From Silene conica (Eukaryota > Streptophyta > Magnoliopsida > Caryophyllales > Caryophyllaceae), in the NCBI GenBank assembly GCA_029255685.2, contig CM055317.2, positions 76,249,460-76,313,459 on the forward strand: a stretch of DNA of 64,000 nt. The letters are read 5' to 3'. Every line of letters begins with the position of its first letter. The first letter of the stretch is position 1. Shown here in pieces: positions 1 through 11,007 of this stretch. The notes below the pieces were generated by a model. It worked only from the letters and a program-made list of their open reading frames with translations. It was not told the DNA's origin and made no database searches. Made by a program: the position numbers and the translations under genes.

Positions 1-2452
1 CGAACTCAGAAGTCATCAACTCAGAGAAGTACTTGCACAACCTTTTATTAGTTGAGCCAAAAATAATATCGTCAACATAGATCTGAACAACTAGTAGATC
101 TGAGTTTTCACTTTTAAGAAATAGGGTTTTATCCACAGACCCTCTCTTGAATCCACTCTCCAATAGGAACTTTGATAATCTATCGTACCATGCCCTAGGT
201 GATTGTTTCAGACCATATAGTGCTTTGTCCAATTTGAATACATGATCCTTGAGTTTGCTGTCAGGAAATCCAGGAGGTTGTTCAACAAATACTTCCTCTT
301 GGAGATAGCCATTAAGAAATGCAGTCTTAACATCCATCTGAAAAAGCTTCATTCCCTTGTGTGCTGCAAATGCAATGAGTAGTCTTATTGCCTCAAGACG
401 AGCAACAGGAGCAAAGGTTTCGTCATAATCGATCCCTTCCTGTTGGTTGTATCCTTGAACTACTAGTCTGGCCTTATTTCGCACAATGACTCCAGTGTCA
501 TCCAATTTGTTTGTGAATACCCATCTAGTTCCAATGACAGTTCTGTCCTTAGGTCGAGGAACAAGATGCCAAACTTTGTTTCTTTCAAATTGCTGGAGTT
601 CTTCTTGCATGGCAACTATCCAGTCTGGTTCTGCGAGAGCTTCCTTGATATTTGAAGGTTCAATGGTGGAGAGAAAGGAGTAGAATGAGCAAAAGTTATT
701 TAAGCTCCTTCGAGTCTGAACTCCATCTGTTAGACTTCCTATGACATTGTCCAATGGATGAGAGCCTTTGTATCTCCAATTCCTTGATTGATCATTTGCA
801 TTCCCTGAACTTGACTCGGGATCTTGACTTGTTCCCCCTGAATCCAAACCTGGGTTTATAGTAGGGTCAGGTATAACTCTGGCCTCTTCCCTTTGGTTTT
901 GATTCAAAGTTACAGCTTCATTAGCTGTAACTCTGGGTTCCAAGTCATTGGTTTGAGAGTTATCTACAGTATCATCAACTGTAGTTTCATCTCTCGCACC
1001 ATTTTCTCCCAAGTTGAGTTCATCATGAATTCCTTGAGGTTCTCCTTCTTCAATTTCCATTTCAGGAAGATCTTCCCTTGATAACCTGAAATCAGGTTCG
1101 TCTAGGTTTTCCTCTATATCCTGTAATGGCTTATCGAAGACATTATTCTCATCAAAGATAACATGAATACTTTCCTCTATGCATAAAGTGCGTTTGTTAA
1201 AAACTTTGTAGGCTTTACTATGATCTGAATATCCTATAAAGATTGCTTCATCACTTCTAGGGTCGAATTTGCTTAATCTGTTTTTACCATTGTTGTGAAC
1301 AAAGCATTTACTACCAAAACATCTTAAATGAGATATGTTTGGTTTACGACCACGAAGAAGTTCATAAGGAGTCTTTTTAAGGATAGGTCTAATCATAGCA
1401 CGGTTATGAATATAGCAAGCTGTACTAATAGCCTCAGCCCAAAAGTTTCTAGGTAGGCCACTACAAAGAAGCATTGTTCTAGCCATGTCTTCTAGCGTTC
1501 TGTTCATTCGTTCTACGACTCCATTTTGTTGTGGGGTTCTAGGGGCCGAGAAGTTATGACCAACACCATTGGTTTTACAGAACTCAATAAAAGCATGATT
1601 GTCGAACTCAGTTCCATGGTCAGTACGGATTGTTACTAGGTTTGATTTATATTTGTTTTGGACAAGTTTCATGAGACTAACAAATTCATCGAATGTTTCG
1701 TCTTTAGAATGAAGAAAGATTGGCCAAACAAATCTAGAGTAATCATCAACTAGAACGAAAACGTACCTGGAACCACCTCTGCTTCTTACCTTCATAGGGC
1801 CACATAAATCCATGTGTACTAGTTCAAGAGCTTGTTCTGTGCTAACTACTCTTTTTGGCTTAAAGGATGATCTGACGTGTTTACATCGTGCACATGTGTC
1901 ACACATCTTTTCTTGATCAAATTTGATCTTTGGAAGACCTTCGACCAAGTCCCATCTTTTCAGCTTACTTAGAATAGGTGAGCTAATATGACCAAATCTC
2001 TTGTGCCATAGACATGGATCATCTAACGTAACTTTCATGCATGATAGAGAATCAGTAGGTACAACATTTAAATCAATCATATAAACATTTTTCATCCTGT
2101 GACCTTCAAGTATTACTTTACTGGTGCCTTCTAAGATTATACGACATATATCTGAATGAAAAACCACTTTATTTCCTTTGTCACATAATTGAGATATACT
2201 GATAAGATTGTGTTTGAGACCACTCACAAGGTATACATCATTTATAGCATGAGAAGATGAAATACCTATCTTACCAAGTCCGATGATCTTTCCCTTTTTG
2301 TTATCACCAAATGTGACTTTACCTCCATCAAAAGGTTTTAGGGTTTGGAATAGGTTTACGTCGCCTGTCATATGTCTTGAGCATCCACTGTCGAGATACC
2401 ATAGGTTATTTTCCTTGGCGACAAACTGCACAAATAATTTTAAAGACAGGAT
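1..2452 (-). CDS. copia pol: protease, integrase and N-terminal reverse transcriptase (partial)
   Basis: I translated this frame codon by codon to about position 360 and more quickly beyond; I found no stop down to position 1. In order: an aspartic protease start ([14 protein letters not shown], near 2400), a GAG-pre-integrase stretch with HKRFGHI and CDTCARCKH (about 2000-1870), an integrase core with [18 protein letters not shown] and [11 protein letters not shown] (about 1820-1500), an acidic Ser/Asn-rich linker (about 1130-700), then RT with [19 protein letters not shown] and the catalytic YVDD region near 80-60. The frame opens at an ATC just after a TAA and overlaps the end of gag by about 13 nt in the -1 frame. 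There is no ATG near the junction, so expression would need recoding, or the shift is a lesion. The protein would cut the polyprotein, integrate and reverse-transcribe element DNA. Confidence 0.88.
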   Translation of the reverse strand, partial: MLSLKLFVQFVAKENNLWYLDSGCSRHMTGDVNLFQTLKPFDGGKVTFGDNKKGKIIGLGKIGISSSHAINDVYLVSGLKHNLISISQLCDKGNKVVFHSDICRIILEGTSKVILEGHRMKNVYMIDLNVVPTDSLSCMKVTLDDPCLWHKRFGHISSPILSKLKRWDLVEGLPKIKFDQEKMCDTCARCKHVRSSFKPKRVVSTEQALELVHMDLCGPMKVRSRGGSRYVFVLVDDYSRFVWPIFLHSKDETFDEFVSLMKLVQNKYKSNLVTIRTDHGTEFDNHAFIEFCKTNGVGHNFSAPRTPQQNGVVERMNRTLEDMARTMLLCSGLPRNFWAEAISTACYIHNRAMIRPILKKTPYELLRGRKPNISHLRCFGSKCFVHNNGKNRLSKFDPRSDEAIFIGYSDHSKAYKVFNKRTLCIEESIHVIFDENNVFDKPLQDIEENLDEPDFRLSREDLPEMEIEEGEPQGIHDELNLGENGARDETTVDDTVDNSQTNDLEPRVTANEAVTLNQNQREEARVIPDPTINPGLDSGGTSQDPESSSGNANDQSRNWRYKGSHPLDNVIGSLTDGVQTRRSLNNFCSFYSFLSTIEPSNIKEALAEPDWIVAMQEELQQFERNKVWHLVPRPKDRTVIGTRWVFTNKLDDTGVIVRNKARLVVQGYNQQEGIDYDETFAPVARLEAIRLLIAFAAHKGMKLFQMDVKTAFLNGYLQEEVFVEQPPGFPDSKLKDHVFKLDKALYGLKQSPRAWYDRLSKFLLESGFKRGSVDKTLFLKSENSDLLVVQIYVDDIIFGSTNKRLCKYFSELMTSEF

Positions 2453-3393
2453 TTAGGTACCCAAGCATACTTGGGTCCTTTGTTGTTAGTAATCACAAAT
2501 ACATCTTCCTTTTTAACCCAGACTTGTCTTACATAGGTCTTTCTATATCGGTAGTGGTTGGGTTTTGATGTTCTTGTGTAGGTTTTAGTTTGTACTCTTG
2601 GTGACCATTTTTTGTGTGATGTTTGAGGAGTCTGTTTGGTTCTGTTTTTCTTTTCTTCGTAGTCAAATGTCATGTCATAGAACCATCTGTGGTCAATGTT
2701 TCTTTCCTCAGTCTTGTCATTATCACTATCAGAGACAGAAATAGTGTCGCTTGGAATTCCTAAGGATTTAACAAACTTAACTCCGGTTTTAAAATCTTGT
2801 GCGTGTTTCACACAGTTTTTTCGGAGGTGTCCAGTATGGCCACAATAAGTGCATATTAAATACTCAGGAAGGTCGGCATATTTCCTTCTTCTAAAATCTC
2901 TATCTGTTGGGCTTTGTTTACACTTTGAGTGATCCCTTCTTCCATAACATTCGTGACCTAAACCCATCTTCATGTTGTTGTCGGATTGTTCAGTTAGGAA
3001 GTTTAGAACGTTAGTGCTTCCTTCCCACTTATCGTGAACTTTCCGAGCATGAAGAAGGAGGTCTTTCAAGGAGTCTATTTCTTTCTTACATTCACTATGG
3101 TCAGTGTTACTAGACTCTTTTAGGTTTTGAATGTCTTTATGGAAGTCAGACACAATTTTGGCATGTTCTTTCTTGATTTTAGATATACTGAATTCTAGAT
3201 CCATGATTTTGCTTTCGAGAATCTCAACTTCTTCCTGATGAGTCTCATCTTCGACCATAGTCGAAGATTCTGACTTAAGCCGTTCATTAACCTTTCTTAA
3301 TTCTGAAGTTATAGCTTCATTAGCTATAACTTTAGATTGAAGCTCTTTAATGTTGAGTTTTAGTTTTGAGGTTATAGCTTCATTAGCTATAAC
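909..3393. repeat. recurrent coding palindrome, three copies (909-931, 3308-3330, 3371-3393)
   Basis: In gag, arms GTTATAGCT and AGCTATAAC flank the loop TCATT twice (3308-3330 and 3371-3393, plus-strand reading). In pol, 909-931 has arms GTTACAGCT and AGCTGTAAC around the same loop, so an A-T pair has become a C-G pair on both arms. A related palindrome sits in the LTR (6046-6066: GTTATAGC, loop TACTG, GCTATAAC). The encoded peptide is VIANEAIT in gag and VTANEAVT in pol. The two gag copies can be explained by the local duplication; the pol and LTR copies cannot. Confidence 0.75.
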
Positions 3394-4770
3394 TTTAGAC
3401 TCAAGAACCTTTTTCTCAGACATAACTGTTTCCAACTTAGCATTTGCTTCAATGCTTATTTTGGATTTCAGTTTCTTAGCTTTGGCTTTCAGAAGTTGAT
3501 TTTCCTCAGCAATATCGAGGATCTGCTCTTTCAAGTCATCTAACTCAAGACTTTGTTCATGACATTGGTCTAGGGTTTTCTCAAAATATTTAATTAGCAT
3601 AGCCTTAGATAGGTTTTTAACTTGACTTTTGAGTTGAAGAAAATTTACCTCTTCGTCGTCGTCGTCTGAGTCGGATTCTCCAAGGAGACACATATTAGAT
3701 GCGTCATCTTCATCATTGTCGTTTGAGATTAGATCTAGGCTGACGTTGCTTAGGCACAGGTTTGCTACCTCTTCTTCTTCAGAGTCCTCGTCATCTTCAG
3801 ATTCTAATTCTCCCCAGCATGACGCAAGCATTACTTTCTTAAACTCTGTTTTGGTCTTTTCTCTTTTTGACTTGTCTTTGATTTTGTCCCAACTTGGACA
3901 ATCTTTGATCATGTGGTCTTGTTGTCCACACTTGAAACATCCTCTTTTGAAGAATGTTTGTTTGGAGTCAGTTTTCTTTTTGTCGAACGTTTTGTTGTTA
4001 GAGTTATTGTATCTACCTTTGAAAACTGCTTTCTTAAATCGTCTAGCGAATAGAACTGTTTCATCCTCAAGTTCTTCTTCGCTTACTTCGCTTGTGGAGG
4101 CTTGTAAAGCGACTCCCTTTCCCTTGGGATCATCATCGTTTTTATTTAGTATGATCTCGTGAGCCATTAAGGATCCAATCAATTCTTGGTAAGTGATTTT
4201 AGATAAATCACGTGCTTCCTCTATGGCCGTGACTTTAGGTTGCCACTTTTTGGTGAGACTCCTAAGAATCTTACGAATGATATCCTCAGAATCGATCTTT
4301 TTGCCAAGGTTCCGCAGTTCATTAATAATACAAGAAAATCGTGCAGACATGCTATCAATAGATTCATTCTTTTCCATATTGAAAAGTTCATATCTTTGAA
4401 CGAGCAAGTCTATACGATGTTTCCTGACTGCGGATGTTCCTTCATAAGCAAGTTCGAGACTATCCCATATTTCCTTAGCGGAACTACAAGATGAGAATCT
4501 ATCAAATTCTGAGGTTATCATACCGTTCTGTAGGAGGCTCATGGCCTTAGAGTTTTTCTCTGCAATTTTGTAGTCACTTTCCACATAATCGCTTTCCATC
4601 TTTTCATAGGTTGTTCTATTGGCTGCGGCGACCAAGATCTTCTTTGGTCCAGTTTGGATGATATTCCAACATTCCCAATCACAACCCTTGATGTAATGAG
4701 TCATCATATTTTTCCATAAACTGTAGTTTTTGCCATCGAAGATAGGGCACTTGAGATGCTTGGAATCCAT
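2440..4770 (-). CDS. copia gag-type protein with two CCHC knuckles and coiled coil, 776 aa
   Basis: The ATG at 4770 is the first in this frame after the primer-binding site. Residues about 1-200 are a UBN2/retrotransposon gag domain (starting near [13 protein letters not shown]). A first zinc knuckle ([14 protein letters not shown]) lies near residue 276 and a second ([14 protein letters not shown]) near residue 640. Between them are acidic runs (DDEDSEEEE) and a long heptad-like Lys/Glu/Leu region, about residues 370-560, that should form a coiled coil. This region contains a short tandem duplication with the repeated peptide VIANEAITS. Gag forms the virus-like particle and binds RNA; the second knuckle and coiled coil are reported extras of Sireviruses. 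The ORF stops with TAA at 2442-2440, about 45 nt before the protease motif, which resumes in another frame. Confidence 0.88.
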   Translation of the reverse strand: MDSKHLKCPIFDGKNYSLWKNMMTHYIKGCDWECWNIIQTGPKKILVAAANRTTYEKMESDYVESDYKIAEKNSKAMSLLQNGMITSEFDRFSSCSSAKEIWDSLELAYEGTSAVRKHRIDLLVQRYELFNMEKNESIDSMSARFSCIINELRNLGKKIDSEDIIRKILRSLTKKWQPKVTAIEEARDLSKITYQELIGSLMAHEIILNKNDDDPKGKGVALQASTSEVSEEELEDETVLFARRFKKAVFKGRYNNSNNKTFDKKKTDSKQTFFKRGCFKCGQQDHMIKDCPSWDKIKDKSKREKTKTEFKKVMLASCWGELESEDDEDSEEEEVANLCLSNVSLDLISNDNDEDDASNMCLLGESDSDDDDEEVNFLQLKSQVKNLSKAMLIKYFEKTLDQCHEQSLELDDLKEQILDIAEENQLLKAKAKKLKSKISIEANAKLETVMSEKKVLESKVIANEAITSKLKLNIKELQSKVIANEAITSELRKVNERLKSESSTMVEDETHQEEVEILESKIMDLEFSISKIKKEHAKIVSDFHKDIQNLKESSNTDHSECKKEIDSLKDLLLHARKVHDKWEGSTNVLNFLTEQSDNNMKMGLGHECYGRRDHSKCKQSPTDRDFRRRKYADLPEYLICTYCGHTGHLRKNCVKHAQDFKTGVKFVKSLGIPSDTISVSDSDNDKTEERNIDHRWFYDMTFDYEEKKNRTKQTPQTSHKKWSPRVQTKTYTRTSKPNHYRYRKTYVRQVWVKKEDVFVITNNKGPKYAWVPKSCL

Positions 4771-4843
4771 TGATGAAAGAGTATATAATATAGAATCAAT
4801 AGAAGGATCAAAACTGACGCGGCTAGGCGATCAAGAGCACGAG

Positions 4844-4855
4844 GCTCTGATACCA
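4844..4855 (-). other. primer-binding site for initiator tRNA-Met
   Basis: The minus strand reads TGGTATCAGAGC, the standard complement of the 3' end of plant initiator tRNA-Met. It starts two bases after the CA end of the LTR and marks the start of minus-strand DNA synthesis. Confidence 0.92.
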
Positions 4856-4857
4856 AT

Positions 4858-6237
4858 TGAAGAGTCTATTGATATAATATACTCAAGAAGGGGGGGTTGA
4901 ATTGAGTATGCCTTCTTTTTAAATCTTCTTCGATGTGTGTGTAGTTGTATGATGATCGTTGAGTAGAGCAATAATAAAGTAGAGACACGATATTTTTGAA
5001 GTGGTTCAGTCTCACACTCTGAGACCTACGTCCACTATTCTCGATTAATAAAATTAGTACCAACTCTGGATTACAATTTTATCAACCCTACTCGTGCGAC
5101 TTTGATGTTAGTCACAACTCAATCTAGATACCGTTAAATATCTAGCTACGACAAATACCGTTAAATATTTGTCTTACAACGAGTACCGCTAAATACTCAA
5201 TCTATCTTACGTAAATAAGATAAAGTCTTCAATGTTTTCTTGGTGTCACAATCTTGAATGAATAAGATCAATGCTTGAGCACTTGAATCTTGAATCGGAT
5301 ATGACAATGAAAAGCTCGAATATTGAAGTATATGACCGACGGCTCTCTCTTGATTTGCGTGTATGTGTGTTGTGTATTTCGTGTATTTTAATGTATCATG
5401 GTAGTCTATTTATATAGAATATGTATCTAGGTAATTTAAACCCTAGATGATTTAGGAATATTACTTAAACTAGAATACTAGTCTTTTAGTAATACTACCT
5501 TAAATCTAATCTTAATGTATTTAGGAAAGATTTAATAATATACTATATGTATTATATAAGGAATTAATTTCCTAATTCATATTTAGGAAAGATCTTTATA
5601 TAATAAACAATTAGTATCCTTATTAAATCAACTTCCTAAATCATGTCAAAGATAATAAAATATATTACCATAATATAATCTTAATTAGTTTAGGACATTA
5701 AATAAATACATAATATTTATTTAAATAAATCCTTACACGATTTATAGAAACGTGACATGTTACACGTTTTCCAAAAATCGAAACAAACCAAATCTTAGAT
5801 TATATTTTGACAATTAAAATCATATAAAAAATCTTTAGTTTATTTTAGTAATAAATAATTATCTCATAAGACAATTATTTATTTCTTATTTAACTAAAAG
5901 ATATTTTATATAATCCTATTAAGATTAACAATTCCATATTTAAAATAGAATACCATTGAACCACTAATACTACACGACACAAATTAGGAAACAAACGTTT
6001 CACTTTAAACACATATAAATCCCGATCATTTCTTCATGATATAGAGTTATAGCTACTGGCTATAACTAGAACCAATCTTGTACTAAAGCTATAGTTGACG
6101 AATATAACTTTAGTTCATTATGCGCGCTTGTGATCTTCAATCAATCTTCGACTTAGTCAATTTGTTGACTAATATGCTTGAATCGTTTGTACTTGATTGA
6201 TTAGATCTTGTTACTAAATTTCTGTACACTTAGCACA
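4858..6237 (-). repeat. 5' LTR of the Sirevirus-like element
   Basis: On the minus strand it starts TGTGCTAAGT (6237) and ends ACTCTTCA (4858), two bases from the primer site. The outer boundary was chosen by the TG rule because the second LTR is outside the window, so it could shift by a few bases. The LTR has at least seven short hairpins: 5124-5145, 5152-5171, 5181-5198, 5203-5222, 6046-6066, 6082-6114 and 6153-6172. The middle is very AT-rich. No coding. Confidence 0.75.
5124..5222. repeat. four consecutive hairpins with a shared loop and different stems
   Basis: Hairpin 1 (5124-5145) has arms CTAGATA and TATCTAG. Hairpin 2 (5152-5171) has CAAATA and TATTTG. Hairpin 3 (5181-5198) has GAGTA and TACTC. 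Hairpin 4 (5203-5222) has TATCTTA and TAAGATA. The loops are CCGTTAAA, CCGTTAAA, CCGCTAAA and CGTAAA. Stems differ completely but each is perfectly self-complementary, at about 23-28 bp spacing. This lies in the LTR near its junction with the leader. Confidence 0.85.
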
Positions 6238-6334
6238 CGATTATACATACGAGTATATAATATATAAATAGCTAGACTTTGTCATTATCAAAACATAAAC
6301 ATATATACTATATATATATTTGAATATATGGTTC

Positions 6335-6444
6335 AACAAATTCAACAGCCCAAACCAGAGAGCAGAAGAGTAATCACACTTGAAGAACAAGTGAGAATGG
6401 GATTCCACTGCTTTCTTACATAAAACACACCTGCTTACCAACAA
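6335..6444 (-). pseudogene. LINE reverse-transcriptase zinc-finger (zf-RVT) scrap
   Basis: The minus-strand translation contains CVLCKKAVESHSHLFFKC followed by an aromatic-rich stretch, which matches the C-terminal zf-RVT motif of plant L1-type LINEs (compare CCLCKTASETHRHLFFRC at 44330 in this window). Only about 35 codons are recognisable before the frame runs into AT-rich DNA. It abuts the copia LTR, which may have landed in or beside an old LINE. Confidence 0.7.
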
Positions 6445-6828
6445 TAAAGAAGTTGTTTATCTAATTATAGTTATTTACCAAAAAAGTTGATAAAATACTT
6501 TATAAAGTTATTTTTAACATTACATCCTAATTATAACAAAATAGTATTTGTAAAATTATCGTAATAATGGTACTATTTTTTTAAAATAATTGGCGGATAA
6601 CCGGGTATGCATTGGATCCAGATAACACGTAAAAACCATCCCCGCCTAACTATCCATGGCGGCTACAATTTTCGTACTCGTCCCCGCCCCACCACCCGCC
6701 AAAGCTTTACCCGTCCTCGTCCCAACTGGGTGGGTGCGGGACGATATCCAATTGTTCCCCCACAATGACATCCCTACTCCTCGCAGACCCTTTTACAAGA
6801 CTCACACTTATCTCTGGACGGTTTCAGG
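6445..6828. other. non-coding stretch with a GC-rich block (CCCGCC motifs)
   Basis: 6445-6590 is AT-rich with nothing recognisable. 6600-6770 is GC-rich and skewed, with repeated CCCGCC/CCCGTCC words and gcgggac, unlike its surroundings. Such words occur in some plant hAT-type short elements, but I see no clear terminal repeats. An open frame of about 110 codons from 6656 has biased composition and is probably not a gene. Confidence 0.35.
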
Positions 6829-7109
6829 TGTAACACCTCGACCCAAACCTAGGACCGGAAATGTTAGCCACGGTAGCTCGTCAGGCTGTGTACCCACAGA
6901 TCAACACGGGTCCTTTCCAGCACATTTTATCCTCACTCATACGCATCCCGGGAACCTTCCCAGGAGGTCATCCAAGCACGCTTAACTGTGGAGTTCTTTT
7001 GCATGGATAACCAAAAAAGAAAGTGCACTTTGTTAATATGAGTAGTATTTTCAATCCTTTTAAGCACTAGTCATTTAAGCCTATCAATTGACCTCTTCAA
7101 GGGATTACG
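6829..7109 (-). mobile_element. Cassandra TRIM LTR carrying a 5S rRNA-derived promoter region
   Basis: On the minus strand the segment starts TGTAATCCC (first base pair decayed) and ends GGTGTTACA. It contains AGTTAAGCGTGCTTGG and GACCTCCTGGGAAG, which are the internal promoter words (A box and C box region) of plant 5S rRNA, with the part between them deleted. LTRs bearing 5S sequence define Cassandra, a non-autonomous terminal-repeat retrotransposon in miniature known across plants. Only one LTR is visible, with no primer site and no matching target duplication, so it is a solo or decayed LTR. Confidence 0.8.
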
Positions 7110-7771
7110 CCACCCGAATTACATCGTCATTGGTTTAATGGAGTATTACATCAGGTCCCTGAAACCAAGCTCAGTCGGCGCGTTCCTTCGATTGACCGGC
7201 CTTATATATATTATATTGATCATGCGTCTCATTTAACATCAAAAGCAAAACAAATGTGGCCAACCAATAATGTCTATGTGATATCCCTTTTTTACAATAA
7301 ATCGTATTACGTTTAAGTGATGTCGTGCTACCTTTATTGCTCACTTAAGTCTGCCAATTTGGTCATGAAAGACCCAGTATGCACTCGAATTAACCTTATC
7401 TTTTCAATCTGACCTGAATATTTATTATTGCATATTTGCACACGATTGTTATCCACGAATAACTTGATAATATAACAACCAACCCGAAAATAATCCCTGC
7501 GCGAAATGATTGACTAAGACCTATGGAACCCGAATTAACCTGACTCGATGAACTCAAGGGTTGATTGGCATGTCAGTCTCTAGATAGACGAGTCGGGGCT
7601 TTGCTTCAAACACACTTGTGAACGAACGGTTAGCTATTAGAAAAGGATTGTTTATAAGAAAAAAATTCAAAGCGTAAAGTAGATCTGAGTTAAGTTCATC
7701 TTAACTTAAGACGACATTACTTTTTTTTTATTTAAATCGGTTGTGAGGACTCTCAACTTAAAACAATCTTA
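7110..7771. other. intergenic, no gene seen
   Basis: Mixed-composition sequence between the Cassandra LTR and a MITE. I found no open frame, RNA gene or clear repeat. The stretch 7110-7200 is relatively GC-rich and could be old retroelement sequence. Confidence 0.4.
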
Positions 7772-8057
7772 GGGCTTGTTTGGTTACCCATTAAAATCAT
7801 GGGATGTTAAACTTCTCATGAAGTATAAAATCATGGATGTTGTTTGGTTGCCAAGATCATGGAAAATAGAACTTCCCACATGAAGTTACTTCCTCCATTA
7901 TGTGGGAAGTCACTCACCAAGTCCCCCTGGTCATTGGAACTTAATTAACTTCCAATATGCGAACCAAACACTTTTTGCGAATTCACATGAATTGGAAATT
8001 CATGTGATCTTGAAGTTCCCAAAAACTTCAATTCTCTTGTGTCAACCAAACAAGCCC
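7772..8057. mobile_element. Tourist-like (PIF/Harbinger) MITE, 286 bp
   Basis: Terminal inverted repeats GGGCTTGTTTGGTT and AACCAAACAAGCCC are flanked on both sides by the 3-bp target duplication TTA (7769-7771, 8058-8060). Inside are further complementary words (ATCATGG, GAAGTT/AACTTC) so most of the element can fold. Non-coding. The TTA duplication and short inverted repeats fit Tourist MITEs. Confidence 0.85.
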
Positions 8058-8408
8058 TTATATAAGAATTTTATTAGGTGGTCTCACTGTCGTTAACTTC
8101 ATTCACAACATTATGGTAGTAAGTTATTTTATAAAAAAAATGTATAAAAGGAAATATTTTTTAATTGACTCTAAATTTGATTATATATTCATATGTACTA
8201 TTTCTATTCACCCAAAAAATGCATTGACATTTGACAAAGGTGTTGCGTATTCTAGTATTTGTGGACTTGAGATTTGTTATGGAAGAAGCATGAGCCTAAA
8301 TTAAATTATTTACGAATTACCTACAAATACTTGAATCTATTTTTAAGCTAAGCTCAAATGAAGCGATGATTATGATGTAAAAAATATGGCTTCTTATTTA
8401 TGTCTTGA

Positions 8409-8747
8409 CTAGTTTTAAACCCGTGCAAATTGCACGGGTATATTATTTAAGAAGTTATTATAAAAAGTTGTAGAGGTAAATTAAGTTTTAAAGTAAAGTA
8501 CTAAAATTCCCCCTACTTGTTATTTGACAATTTAATTAGCTAATGTAATAATTGGTTAATAAAAAAATTATGAATTTCATTTCAAAATTTCACTTGCAAT
8601 TAGTATAAAATTATATAATAGTGTTAATCGGTCGAGTAATTATTATAGTAGATACGCACTCTTGTCAGCTAAATTTGAATTTCTACTTAGGCGTTGTTAA
8701 ATTACTTAGGCGGCGGCCTAAAAAAATGCGGACTTATATAGATAAAA
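8409..8747 (-). mobile_element. non-autonomous Helitron, copy B
   Basis: The minus-strand 3' end has a hairpin of CCCGTGCA and TGCACGGG followed about ten bases later by CTAG and a host T. The 5' end is recognisable as the word TTATCTATATAA near 8735-8746, shared with the copies at 29713 and 39832, but the leading TC has mutated. Helitrons move by rolling circle, end in CTRR after a hairpin and make no target duplication. No coding capacity. Confidence 0.72.
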
Positions 8748-9206
8748 CAAAATTATTCTTGCGGAAATTATCATAGAATTAGTGAAATTACAAATTGTTA
8801 ATCTGTTTTTTCATTTAATTACACCCGTGCACAGAGCAAAATGAAACTTTTAACCCGTAATATCCTAAAATGCAAATTCTAACTCAATTTTCATTTAGTA
8901 CAAATTATTACTTAGTAAATGGACCAAAATTAGAATAGACCTTGTGCACCTTGGTTTAATCAATTTATTACTATCTCTGATTTCATATGACGTTCTTCTT
9001 TCCGTTTTGGTCTAATTAAATTGATGTTCCCTCTTTCCTCTTTTGGACAACTTTGTGTGGTCCAAAATCAATTTCACGTGAGGTCATGTGTATTTTGTGG
9101 TCCAAATTGATTTCCTTATTTCGTGTGTTAAAATCAAAAGGGAGCAACACAAGAAATCGGAAGAAGTATATATTTAAACCCAATAAATTATCACATAAAG
9201 ATATTA
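8748..9206. other. intergenic, degenerate Stowaway-like sequence
   Basis: 8990-9150 shares words such as GTGTGGTCCAAA with the intact Stowaway MITE at 52396-52602, so it is probably a decayed relative. The rest is AT-rich with no gene. Confidence 0.3.
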
Positions 9207-9400
9207 GTAAGTCTTGCTTGTGACGGGTCAACATTTGAGACGGATATTTTGTGAGATAAAATGAATACAAAATGAGTTAGTGGAGAAAGGGGACCACATG
9301 AATAATGTCAAAGAGAGAGAAAAATTGGGTATTTTGTGAGAGAAAACGGTATCCGTCACAAGCTTGTGACGGATATCACCGTCGCAAATGAGAATTTGTG
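9207..9400. mobile_element. Mutator-type MITE, copy 1
   Basis: Nearly the same sequence as 28720-28914. Imperfect terminal inverted repeats share TTGTGACGG. The flanks repeat TAAAGATAT (9 bp) on both sides, the target duplication length of Mutator-like elements. The centre has complementary words ATCCGTCACAAG and CTTGTGACGGAT. Non-coding. Confidence 0.75.
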
Positions 9401-11007
9401 TAAAGATATATTATAAGGTGTTAGAAAATTACTTCAAAAATATCATTAAGATGTACTACATAAGAAATACTATTTGTTTTCATGTGATAGAAAAATTACA
9501 TTAATAATTATTGTTAAAAAGATTGTAAATAATAATTCATATTTACAAATACCTGAACAAACAATTACTCCATAAAATAATTACCAAATACTATCTCCGA
9601 CCCAAACATGTACTATGTGAAAAGTAATAACCCATGCAAAAAATAATAGGTTAGTCTCCCTTAAGACGAAGGTATCCATCTATATCTATATATATATATA
9701 TATATATCTTAATATCAAAACCGATCAAATATGATCCTTTTAAGCGTAACAAAGTTGTTGTTTATCCCAATACATTACGTTTTTATCTTACACATATTAC
9801 CTAACGCGTCCTAAACTTAAGACAGATACACCCGTGTTAAATAAGTACTTGTAAATATCGAGTAGTACGCGGGTAAATTTGTTTTCAACATCGGGTTAAA
9901 ACGATATCAATATTACTTCATAAACTACACGGCTCACCTCCAAATAAGCTATATTATACCTTATGTGCATATAAAATCTTGTAAACAAAACCCGACCCTA
10001 TATTTACTCTCTTTCAAGCCTCTCAACTACCAATTAGCTATCAATCTTTTGGGTATTATACTCCATGACTAATCATTACCCTCTAATATGATACTCATCA
10101 TATATCTGAATTTTTTTTATTATTATTTTATCAGTTTAAATAATTTTTTAGTTTTCTTTTTTTTTTTTGCTTATTCTGTATTAGTTAAAAATGTTGCGAT
10201 TTTTTAGTTCAATTTTTGCTTATTTCAAATTTATTTTACAATATTTTTATATGCTTTTTTCATATTGTTGCTCATTAATTACCACCTAAACCAGTTAACT
10301 ACTTTTCATTTAACTCATGTGTTTCACTCAAATAAAAAAAAATCGATCTATGAATTGATATATTTTATATACTACGTATTGTTTTTATAGAATAATATGT
10401 TCTTTATTTAAAATTTTCAATCACTTTTTGGTGCAGTATAGTTTTGATTATTTTTACAACATTAATATTGTTCTGTGATTTTTCTGAAGATTTTAACCCT
10501 ATTGAGTTAATTTAATTTATTAGTTTTTTCTATTTTTTACTATATTTTCCAACTCTTGATTATATCACCGTTAATTTTATAACGCAGTTTAGTTTCATGA
10601 TTGGCTTATATATGATGTTAGTTTTGGACTTTGGTAGTATTGTACTGTGATTTAATAATATCACGTAATTAATTCAAATTATATATTCTATTTTAATTCA
10701 CACTTTTCTGATTATGCAACTACTTTAGAAAAAAAATATGTGTGTTATTTTAAATTAGACCGCAATTTTAAATTATCATTATGTATTTACTTAATAATTA
10801 TAATCCTAAATTTTAATCTTATTCATTTATTTCGTTTATATGATATCAATAAAATTAGTAAATTGTTTTTAAATATCTAATACGACCACACGACGGTTCA
10901 ACTTGATTGTTGTATTACGAATTTTCTATATAAAACAAAAAAAATATAGAAGAGTAGTGGGGGGACATTGTGGGGCCTACCAAGAAAAACAAAAAAAAAT
11001 GTACTTT

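Larger units (their letters stand above)
1..6237 (-). mobile_element. Ty1/copia retrotransposon, Sirevirus-like, cut by the left window edge
   Basis: Reading on the minus strand the order is LTR (6237-4858), primer-binding site (4855-4844), long gag ORF (4770-2440), then protease, integrase and reverse transcriptase running off the left edge. Integrase before RT is the Ty1/copia order. A long gag with two CCHC knuckles and a large coiled-coil region is known from the Sirevirus (SIRE/Maximus) lineage, so I infer that lineage. RNase H, polypurine tract and 3' LTR lie outside the window, so target duplications and LTR age cannot be read. Pol is open over the whole visible part, so the copy looks fairly young. 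Confidence 0.9.

Noticed and set aside
3716-4162. Plus-strand open frame of 148 codons
   Set aside because: It lies opposite the gag gene and is Ser/Leu-rich because of the acidic and Lys-rich codons on the other strand; a shadow.
6656-6985. Open frame of about 110 codons, Pro-rich
   Set aside because: It runs from a GC-skewed block into the Cassandra LTR on the opposite strand; composition explains it.
6958-7011. Functional 5S rRNA gene
   Set aside because: The middle of 5S is missing and the flanks are Cassandra LTR.
9016-9270. Minus-strand open frame of 84 codons
   Set aside because: It crosses a decayed Stowaway and the start of a Mutator-type MITE; no motif.
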